A stretch of DNA of 6,393 nucleotides, from contig JASHUF010000507.1 in NCBI GenBank assembly GCA_030040175.1, positions 1-6,393 of the forward strand. Reading direction: 5' to 3'. Origin of the DNA: Acidobacteriaceae bacterium. GTDB lineage: Bacteria; Acidobacteriota; Terriglobia; Terriglobales; Acidobacteriaceae. Positions 1 through 5,318 of the stretch are shown one piece after another. The notes under the pieces were generated by a model. That model worked only from the letters and a program-made list of their open reading frames with translations. It had not been told where the DNA came from and searched no databases. The translations under genes were made by a program, and so were the position numbers. Position 1 is the first letter of the stretch; the number at the start of each line of letters is the position of its first letter.

Positions 1-125
1 GCGCGCGTAACCGGAAGATGGATTACCGGCAGGAGGCATCCGGGAGGGATTGCGCACGAACCGCATGTCAAAGGCAGGGGAATTGCGGTAAGGTGGAGGC
101 AATCCGGTGGAAGGCGGACCTGGCG

Positions 126-800
126 ATGGGAAACTTAGCCAGCGCGTTGACGCTCCAGTCCGATGAGGCGGCTCTGGTGGAAGAGCTGCGGGCGGGCTCA
201 GAGGAGGCGTTTGCGTGGCTGCTGGCGCGGTACCACCAGCCGATTTTCTCGCTGCTGGCGCGCACGGTGCATGACCGGGCCGACGCGGCCGACCTGACGC
301 AGGAAGTCTTCGTGAAAGTATTTCGCGGGGTGGGCAACTTTCACGCGCGGTCTTCCCTGCGCACGTGGATTTACCGGATTGCGCTGCGCGAAGCTTCGAA
401 CCAGAGGCGCTGGTGGGTGCGGCACAAGCAACGCGAGATTCCCATCGAGCAGGAAGTGGCCGAGAGCGCATCGGGAATGCCGGTGCGCCTGAAGGAAATG
501 CTGGTGGACCCGGGCGAGTCGCCGTTTGAATCGGCTCTACACGAGGAAAACCGGGAGCGCGTGGAGCGGGCGTTGAGCCTGGTTCCGGAGCCTTTCCGCA
601 CCACGCTGATTTTGCGCGACATTGAAGGATTTGTGTACGAAGAAGTGGCCGAGATGCAGGGCGTGAACCTGGGAACGGTGAAATCGCGGCTGGTGCGCGG
701 GCGGGCATATTTGAGAGCCCGGCTCGAGGCGCAGGCGCAAAGCGAACGTCCCGCGGCCTGCGCGGATTGGGGATTGCCTTTGAGAGAGGAGGCGCGATGA
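126..800 (+). CDS. ECF-type RNA polymerase sigma factor (sigma-70 family, RpoE-like)
   Basis: Predicted cytoplasmic alternative sigma factor of 224 residues that would direct RNA polymerase to a small envelope- or stress-related regulon. Region 2 spans about residues 27-95, with the core-binding and -10 recognition motifs DLTQEVFVKVF (56-66) and TWIYRIA (80-86). Region 4 spans about 145-200, with the LVPEPFRTTLILRDIEGF segment and the helix-turn-helix VNLGTVKSRLVRGR, which contacts the -35 element. The 2-4 linker is fairly long (about 50 residues) and acidic. The ATG at 126 was chosen because the sigma homology begins just after it and GGAAGG lies 9-14 nt upstream. An in-frame GTG at 93 with AGGGG upstream and an ATG at 18 are alternatives, but the added residues do not look like sigma sequence. 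The stop codon overlaps the anti-sigma start (ATGA), indicating translational coupling. The family is sure; the regulon is unknown. Confidence 0.93.
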   Translation: MGNLASALTLQSDEAALVEELRAGSEEAFAWLLARYHQPIFSLLARTVHDRADAADLTQEVFVKVFRGVGNFHARSSLRTWIYRIALREASNQRRWWVRHKQREIPIEQEVAESASGMPVRLKEMLVDPGESPFESALHEENRERVERALSLVPEPFRTTLILRDIEGFVYEEVAEMQGVNLGTVKSRLVRGRAYLRARLEAQAQSERPAACADWGLPLREEAR

Positions 801-1480
801 GGGGCTGCGACGCAGTGCAAGCAGGATTTACCGAATATCTCGACGGCAGGCTGAATGGCCGCGCCATGCGGGAGATCGCCGCCCATCTCGAGGATTGCCG
901 CGCCTGCGCGAGCGAGTGGAATACGCTGCGCAAGACGCAGTCGTCGCTGGCCGGTCTGGGACCGGTGCCCGAGCCCGACGACCTGCTCCTGCGCATTCGC
1001 GTGGCGCTGAGCCAGGAGCGGGCACGGAGGCAGCGCCGGCGCCTGGAGCGGCTGGAACTGATCTGGAAGAACACCGTGGGCCCTTTCCTGTTGCAGGCCT
1101 CGGCCGGATTGGCAAGCGCAGTGCTGCTGATGGGGACGGTGATTATGCTGGTGAGCATGATTGCCCAGCCGGAGGCGGCGCAGGCCACGAAGGACGAGCC
1201 CATCGGCATGGCGACGGCGCCCAGGTTCCTCTATCTCTCGAGCGGCGCCGAGAGCGACGACATCAGCGCGATTGCGAGCCCGGTGGTGGTGGAAGCCTAC
1301 ATCAACGACGACGGGGACGTGTACGACTACCGCATCGTCTCCGGGCCGACGGATGCGGCCACGCGGTCGCAGGTGGAAAATCTGCTGCTGTTCAGCAAGT
1401 TCGAGCCGGCGCGGTTCTTCGGCCAGCCGGTGCGCGGGCTGGCGGTGCTGTCATTCTCCGGCGTTTCGGTGCGGGGGTGA
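797..1480 (+). CDS. Membrane-anchored zf-HC2 anti-sigma factor with TonB-C-like extracytoplasmic domain
   Basis: Likely inner-membrane anti-sigma factor (227 aa) that sequesters the sigma factor encoded immediately upstream. The N-terminal anti-sigma zinc finger is visible as C4, then H30-x3-C34-x2-C37 (HLEDCRAC), preceded by the typical 'YLDGRL' segment. A basic, arginine-rich stretch (about 74-86) precedes one transmembrane helix (about 94-121). The C-terminal part (about 162-220) reads VVVEAYINDDGDVYDYRIVS, a SGP turn, then FEPARFFGQPVRG. That pattern of strand, 'dG.V', 'SGp', 'F.Pa...G.pv.g' and a final strand matches TonB C-terminal domains. The start ATG at 797 overlaps the sigma stop and has a strong Shine-Dalgarno (GAGAGGAGG, 784-792). 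The anti-sigma role is strongly supported by the motif and the pairing. The TonB-like assignment rests on pattern recognition and was not searched. Confidence 0.88.
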   Translation: MRGCDAVQAGFTEYLDGRLNGRAMREIAAHLEDCRACASEWNTLRKTQSSLAGLGPVPEPDDLLLRIRVALSQERARRQRRRLERLELIWKNTVGPFLLQASAGLASAVLLMGTVIMLVSMIAQPEAAQATKDEPIGMATAPRFLYLSSGAESDDISAIASPVVVEAYINDDGDVYDYRIVSGPTDAATRSQVENLLLFSKFEPARFFGQPVRGLAVLSFSGVSVRG

Positions 1481-1482
1481 AA

Positions 1483-1537
1483 AGACAGGGATCAGGGATT
1501 CTTGAGGAGAGGGTTGCGGTCGGATCGATCCCTGTTT
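1483..1537 (+). terminator. Weak hairpin after the anti-sigma gene (possible terminator)
   Basis: Three nucleotides after the anti-sigma stop codon, ACAGGGATC (1485-1493) pairs perfectly with GATCCCTGT (1527-1535). A G-U pair and an A-U pair extend the stem outward to 1483/1537. The loop is long (33 nt) and contains part of a second small palindrome, GGATCGATCC (1522-1531), which would compete with the stem. Only a short TTT follows, so a classical intrinsic terminator is not convincing. It could mark the 3' end of the sigma/anti-sigma transcript or be chance. Confidence 0.25.
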
Positions 1538-1618
1538 CCGCTTTGGAATCCGAGGTCTTTCGAGGGCCCGCGCGGCGTTCCTGTTCCCTACCGGCTGCTC
1601 CCTTCCCGGTTCTTCCGT

Positions 1619-1647
1619 TTGACCCTGCGTGCACGTCTAACTAGACT
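1619..1647 (+). promoter_or_regulatory. Candidate sigma-70-type promoter for the exported TPR protein gene
   Basis: TTGACC (1619-1624, five of six matches to TTGACA) is separated by exactly 17 nt from TAGACT (1642-1647, four of six matches to TATAAT). It lies in the only sizeable gap upstream of the exported TPR protein gene. Transcription would start near 1654, giving a very short leader that keeps only part of the AGCAGGG ribosome-binding sequence. That short leader is a reason for caution. Confidence 0.35.
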
Positions 1648-1665
1648 GGCAGCAGGGTTTTCTTG

Positions 1666-3477
1666 ATGACGAGCGGTCGGTTTCGTCTGCTGGCGCTGAT
1701 GGCGGCCGTAGTTCTTGGCTGCGGGGCGCAGGCGGGCGCGCAATCCGGGAACGATTCATCGAGCAGTTCCTCGAGCAACGAGCCTCTCGCGTCAGGACAG
1801 CTGTACGCGCGGGAAAAGGCGCCGCTGATCGATCCGGCGGGCCCGACCATCTCCCTGATCAGCTCGGAGCCGGTCTTCATCATGGCCGCGGCGCTGAACG
1901 CCTGCGGCTACGACGAGGGCGTCGACGAGGGCGCGCCGGTGCGCAAACGCGTGCGCGAGGAGATGAACCAGGCGCTCGCCGCCAGCGAGGAGGCGCGGAC
2001 CAGGCGCGACGCGCTGTGCCTTTACGTGGCCCAGCACCGGCTGACCGGGAGCGAACTGGACATCTCGCAGTACATTTCCCTCTCGCTTTACATGACCCCG
2101 CCGCCGGAGATGGAGACCACGGTGGAGCTGAGCGAGATGCCGCCCGATGCGACGCAGGTGGCCGATGTGGTTCCGCTGCTGAAGGCGTTCGCAGAAGCGG
2201 CCGACCTGCACGGCATCTGGCTGACGGTGCACCTGCTCTACGACCAGTTCGCCGACCAGGTGCACGATCCGCTTTCGCAGATGATCGTGAACACGAATCT
2301 GTATCTGAAGATGCCGGCTTCGACGAGCGAAGGCCGGCGGTTCATCGTGGTGATCGAGCCCATGTTTTCGCCCAGCGTGGTGAACGCGCGCATCTACGGA
2401 ACAGATTACGTGGTGGTGGTTTCGCCGGTGGCGGGAAAGATTCCCATGACCGCGGTGCGGCACACCTACCTGCATTACGTCATCGATCCCCTGCTCCTGG
2501 CGCGGTCGAACGCGATCGACCGCACGCAGCCGGTCCTCAAGGAGATTCGCGATGCGCCGCTGCCCTACCGCTACCGCTCCGACACGCTGCCGCTGACGAT
2601 CGAGTGCCTGATCAAGGGGATCGAGGCGCGGACCATGGATACAGGAGTGCCGATTTACAAGATTCCCGCCAACGTGGACCGATCGCAACTGCCGAAATAC
2701 CAGCATGAACGGCAGATGTCGCTGGACAAGGCGGAAGCGGCGCGGCTGGCCGCGGTACAGCACGACATGAACCAGGGCTACGTGCTGACGCAGTATTTCT
2801 ACGAGCAGATGCTCCTGTTCGAGAAGGATCCGGCAAGTTTGAAGGATGACATCGGCGAAATGGTCTACAGCATGGATGTGGACCAGCAGGTACATCGCGC
2901 GCGGAACACCGTATTCGACAAGGAGGCCGATGAGGACGTGCTGCAGCGGTACCAGCCGCGCAAGCTTACGGGGCTCGACCTGGCCGAGGCGCAGCTTTCG
3001 ACGGGCGACGTGAAGGGCGCGAGCGCGCTGGCGGAGAAGGTGCTCGCGGGCGAGACGGACTCAGTGCAGTCGGTGGCCGACAGCGCGCGGGCGCATTTCA
3101 TCCTGGCGCGTGTGGACCTGATGACCGGCCATCCGGAGCAGGCGATCGACGATTTCCAGAAGACGCTGGCGATGAGCAAGCAGCAAAGATATCTGGCGTG
3201 GTCGCACATTTATCTGGGACGGATGCTCGACCTCGAGTGCAAACGCGACGAGGCACTCGCGGAATACAAGGAAGCGCTGGCGGTGCGTGACTGGCAGCAG
3301 GATACGCGGCTGGCCGCGGAGCGGGGAATGAAGGCGGCTTACGCGGTTCCTGGGCACGAGCACGACTGCGACGACGCGGGCGACGCCTCGACGACGGGTA
3401 CGGATGCGGGTTCGGCGAGCGGGCAGGCGGCCGGCGGCAGCGCGGGACAGGACAAGACGCAGAAGCCGCAGCAGTAG
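1666..3477 (+). CDS. Exported TPR-repeat protein with a degenerate metalloprotease-like central domain
   Basis: Protein of 603 residues with no name I can assign. Residues 1-25 form a signal peptide (MTSGRFRLLALMAAVVLGCGAQ...) with a likely AGA|QS cleavage; a lipoprotein reading at C19 (VLGC) is possible but the box is poor. A poly-serine linker (31-37) follows. Residues about 60-325 form one domain rich in hydrophobic strands and helices. It includes RHTYLHYVIDPLL (265-277) and, about 45 residues on, TIECLIKGIEAR (311-322). This layout resembles gluzincin-type proteases (HExxH, then a downstream Glu ligand) with the catalytic Glu replaced by Thr267. Residues about 434-545 contain two to three TPR-like helical hairpins (e.g. 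ARAHFILARVDLMTGHPEQA). The tail is low-complexity, rich in Ala, Gly, Asp, Thr and Ser. The start is ATG 1666, or TTG 1663, with AGCAGGG 8 nt upstream of the ATG. A periplasmic scaffold or binding role is inference. Confidence 0.8.
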   Translation: MTSGRFRLLALMAAVVLGCGAQAGAQSGNDSSSSSSSNEPLASGQLYAREKAPLIDPAGPTISLISSEPVFIMAAALNACGYDEGVDEGAPVRKRVREEMNQALAASEEARTRRDALCLYVAQHRLTGSELDISQYISLSLYMTPPPEMETTVELSEMPPDATQVADVVPLLKAFAEAADLHGIWLTVHLLYDQFADQVHDPLSQMIVNTNLYLKMPASTSEGRRFIVVIEPMFSPSVVNARIYGTDYVVVVSPVAGKIPMTAVRHTYLHYVIDPLLLARSNAIDRTQPVLKEIRDAPLPYRYRSDTLPLTIECLIKGIEARTMDTGVPIYKIPANVDRSQLPKYQHERQMSLDKAEAARLAAVQHDMNQGYVLTQYFYEQMLLFEKDPASLKDDIGEMVYSMDVDQQVHRARNTVFDKEADEDVLQRYQPRKLTGLDLAEAQLSTGDVKGASALAEKVLAGETDSVQSVADSARAHFILARVDLMTGHPEQAIDDFQKTLAMSKQQRYLAWSHIYLGRMLDLECKRDEALAEYKEALAVRDWQQDTRLAAERGMKAAYAVPGHEHDCDDAGDASTTGTDAGSASGQAAGGSAGQDKTQKPQQ

Positions 3478-3517
3478 CGGGAGCTGCGATGCCAAAGGGC
3501 AAAGGGAGTAACCGCAT

Positions 3518-3567
3518 ATCCTTCGGCTTCATCCGCCGCAAAATACGCGGCGGACTTCGCTCAGGAT
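3518..3567. repeat. Imperfect palindromic intergenic repeat (dispersed-repeat type)
   Basis: This 50-nt element sits in the 128-nt gap between the TPR protein gene and rnc. The inner stem is TCCGCCGC (3532-3539) with GCGGCGGA (3547-3554) around the 7-nt loop AAAATAC. The outer stem is ATCCT (3518-3522) with AGGAT (3563-3567), and the middle is mismatched. On the minus strand the sequence begins ATCCTGAGCGAAGTCCGCC, and one reading frame gives 'CHPERSPPRILRRMK'. That 'HPERS' signature is familiar from spurious translations of intergenic repeats in several phyla, including Acidobacteriota. It may also act as an RNA hairpin at the 3' end of the upstream transcript. Copy number cannot be judged from one window. 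Confidence 0.6.
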
Positions 3568-3605
3568 GACAACTTGGTTGGGCGCTCGGGATAACGGCGG
3601 TGCTC

Positions 3606-4427
3606 ATGGCCCAGGTGGAAGCAGACCGGAAGGAACTCGAAGCGGCGCTGGGATACGCCTTCGCGCGTCCGGAGCTGCTCGAGCGCGCGCTGACGCACCG
3701 CTCGCTGGCGCGACAGAGAACGCAGCAGGCGGGGACGGAGGAAGCGCAGGCTTTGGGCGACAACGAGCGCCTCGAGTTTCTGGGCGACGCGGTGCTGAAC
3801 CTGGTGGTGGCGGAGGGTTTGTTCACGGCGCATCCGGAGTGGCAGGAGGGCGAACTGACGCGGGTGCGGGCGCAACTGGTGAGCCGGCAGTACATGGCGG
3901 ACGTGGCCAAGGGGATCGAACTGTGGCGGCATTTACGGCTGAGCCGCGGCGAGGAGCGCAGCGGCCTGCGCCTGAAGAGCACCGTGCTCTCGAACACGAT
4001 GGAGGCAGTCGTGGGGGCGGTGTTTCTGGACGGCGGCCTCGACCCGGTGCGCGCGTTTGTGGAGCAGCGGGTGATGGGCGAAGCGGCCGCGCAACTCGCC
4101 CGAGAGCTGCGCTCCGGCGCGGCGCTGGGCAATTACAAATCGGCGCTGCAGGAGCGGCTGCAGGCGGCGCATGCGGGCGCTCCGGTGTACCGCGTAAAGA
4201 GCGAGACCGGCCCCGACCACAGGAAGCGGTTTCTGGTGGAGGTGCGCATTCAGACGCGGGCCGGCGAGCCGGCTGAGCCGCTGGCGCGCGGGCAGGGCAG
4301 CACGAAAAAACACGCCGAGCAGGACGCGGCGCGAAGGGCGCTGGAGCAGTTGGCGGCCGAAGCGGGGGCGGCGGCCGAGCCGGACACGAGGGCTGAGCCG
4401 CGCGCGGAGGAACACGCGCCGCAATGA
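3606..4427 (+). CDS. rnc: Ribonuclease III
   Basis: Double-strand-specific endoribonuclease (273 aa) that processes rRNA precursors and structured mRNAs in the cytoplasm. The endonuclease domain (about 5-155) carries the signature NERLEFLGDAVL (53-64), supplying E54, E57 and D61, and the EGELTRVRAQLVS helix (81-93). The second catalytic segment reads SNTMEAVVGAVFLDGG (129-144). E133 aligns with E. coli Glu117, but N130 stands where E. coli has Asp114. The double-stranded RNA-binding domain (about 173-251) runs from NYKSALQERLQ to GSTKKHAEQDAARRALEQL. An Ala/Glu/Pro-rich tail follows. The start is ATG 3606 or the in-frame GTG 3600; both have weak ribosome-binding sequence (GGGA at 3588, GGCGG at 3596). 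The stop overlaps the next gene's start (ATGA). The identity is secure. Confidence 0.96.
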   Translation: MAQVEADRKELEAALGYAFARPELLERALTHRSLARQRTQQAGTEEAQALGDNERLEFLGDAVLNLVVAEGLFTAHPEWQEGELTRVRAQLVSRQYMADVAKGIELWRHLRLSRGEERSGLRLKSTVLSNTMEAVVGAVFLDGGLDPVRAFVEQRVMGEAAAQLARELRSGAALGNYKSALQERLQAAHAGAPVYRVKSETGPDHRKRFLVEVRIQTRAGEPAEPLARGQGSTKKHAEQDAARRALEQLAAEAGAAAEPDTRAEPRAEEHAPQ

Positions 4428-5251
4428 ACCCGGCCCCATCGATTCCGCAGGAGACGAATCCGGCAGGATCGATTCCCGCCGGGGAGAATCCCGCCCAACC
4501 TCGGCACGGCTGGAAGCGCCTGCGTGCGCATCTGCCCACGTTTCCCGAGGCGCTGGCTTCGCTGCTGCGCACCACGGTGGCGGCGCTCTTTGTCCTGGCG
4601 TTTGTGCTGCAGCCGCTGCTCATTCCCTCAGAAAGCATGGAGCGCACGCTGCTGGTGGGCGATTTCCTGCTCTTCAACAAACAGGTCTACGCGCCGGCGG
4701 GAAGGCTCGCGCGCTGGCTGCTGCCCTACCGGCCGGTGGAGCGCGGCGATATTGTGGTGTTTCATCATCCCCATCCGCCGCTGCTGATCAAGCGCGTGGT
4801 GGGGTTGCCCGGCGACCGGGTGCGCATCGAGGAGGGGAAGGTGTTTGTGAACGACGCCCCGCTGGACGAGCCGTATGCGGCCTTCGAGCCGGCGCCGCCG
4901 AGCCCCTTTCGCGACAACTTTCCGCCCAAAACCTACAGCGATCCGCAGGTGGATCCCGAGTGGTGGCGCCAGATGGGGAGCCTGACCGAAAACGGGGAGC
5001 TGGTGGTGCCGGAGGGCGAGTATTTCGTGCTCGGCGACAACCGCAACCACTCGAGCGATTCGCGCTACTGGGGATTTGTGCCGCGGCAGGCGATTGTGGC
5101 GCGGCCGCTGGTGATCTACTTCTCCGTGCGCCAGCCCTCGCACACTGATATCGAACAGGCCGCGGATGATAGACTCGGACAGCAGAGGGATCTTCCGGCG
5201 CGGGTGGCGGGGTTTGCGCGCTGGAGCCGCATCTTTCGCGTGGTGCATTGA
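4424..5251 (+). CDS. lepB: Signal peptidase I (first of two tandem copies)
   Basis: Membrane-bound type I signal peptidase (275 aa) that removes signal peptides from exported proteins on the outer face of the cytoplasmic membrane. One transmembrane helix spans about 44-67. It is followed by the nucleophile box IPSESMERTLLVGD with Ser71, the general-base box LLIKRVVGLPGD with Lys123, and the conserved GDNRNHSSDSRYWGFVP (204-220). The dyad is intact, so activity is expected. The cytoplasmic N-terminus is a Pro-rich tandem repeat (NPAPSIPQET, NPAGSIPAGE, NPAQP). The C-terminus ends RWSRIFRVVH, similar to the end of the second copy. The ATG at 4424 overlaps the rnc stop, so translation is probably coupled to RNase III. 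No typical second transmembrane helix, as in E. coli LepB, is visible. Substrate preference relative to the second copy is unknown. Confidence 0.95.
   Translation: MNPAPSIPQETNPAGSIPAGENPAQPRHGWKRLRAHLPTFPEALASLLRTTVAALFVLAFVLQPLLIPSESMERTLLVGDFLLFNKQVYAPAGRLARWLLPYRPVERGDIVVFHHPHPPLLIKRVVGLPGDRVRIEEGKVFVNDAPLDEPYAAFEPAPPSPFRDNFPPKTYSDPQVDPEWWRQMGSLTENGELVVPEGEYFVLGDNRNHSSDSRYWGFVPRQAIVARPLVIYFSVRQPSHTDIEQAADDRLGQQRDLPARVAGFARWSRIFRVVH
4427..4501 (+). repeat. 30-nt in-frame tandem repeat in the lepB copy 1 N-terminus
   Basis: Two full units (4427-4456 and 4457-4486) and a partial third encode N-P-A-x-S-I-P-x-x-(E/T). The first two units share about 19 of 30 nucleotides, including the identical core TCGATTCC. 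The repeat lies in the cytoplasmic extension before the transmembrane helix, outside the catalytic domain, so its length could vary between strains without harming catalysis. Confidence 0.6.
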
Positions 5252-5252
5252 C

Positions 5253-5277
5253 CGCCGGGCACGGATCTCGCCCGGCG
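5253..5277 (+). terminator. GC-rich hairpin between the two signal peptidase genes (attenuator or mRNA-stabilising element)
   Basis: CGCCGGGC (5253-5260) pairs perfectly with GCCCGGCG (5270-5277) around the 9-nt loop ACGGATCTC. It starts one nucleotide after the TGA of the first lepB. The sequence after it (CGGAAACCTGAG) has no T-run, so it is not a classical intrinsic terminator. A role as a partial terminator or as an RNA stability element setting relative expression of the two genes is inference. Confidence 0.35.
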
Positions 5278-5318
5278 CGGAAACCTGAGCGGGGCGATTG
5301 CCGCAGACGAGCGACAGA

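Noticed and set aside
1..10. Possible tail of an upstream gene ending at TAA 8-10
   Set aside because: Only two codons would be visible, so there is nothing to support a coding call.
18..125. N-terminal extension of the sigma factor from the ATG at 18
   Set aside because: The 36 extra residues do not resemble sigma factor sequence, the GGAAG before this ATG is directly adjacent to it rather than properly spaced, and a better-placed ATG exists at 126.
128..137. GAAACTT resembling an ECF sigma -35 element near the start of the sigma gene
   Set aside because: It lies inside the coding region just after the chosen start and has no suitably spaced -10 partner, so autoregulation cannot be supported from it.
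1663..1665. TTG as start of the exported TPR protein
   Set aside because: An ATG follows immediately at 1666 with better ribosome-binding spacing; the difference is one residue.
1792..2895. Long minus-strand open frame (367 aa) opposite the exported TPR gene
   Set aside because: It is rich in His, Arg, Val and Leu in the way antisense frames of GC-rich genes are, has no recognisable domain, and lies wholly within a better gene with a signal peptide and TPR repeats.
3098..4132. Minus-strand open frame (344 aa) spanning the TPR gene end, the intergenic repeat and rnc
   Set aside because: Low-complexity Ser/Arg/Pro composition; it runs antisense through RNase III. Its only recognisable part is the repeat-derived 'CHPERS' stretch, used as evidence for the repeat instead.
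3566..4276. Plus-strand frame (236 aa) overlapping rnc in another frame
   Set aside because: Gly/Ala/Arg-rich shadow of rnc with no motifs; the rnc frame carries the RNase III signature and the dsRNA-binding domain.
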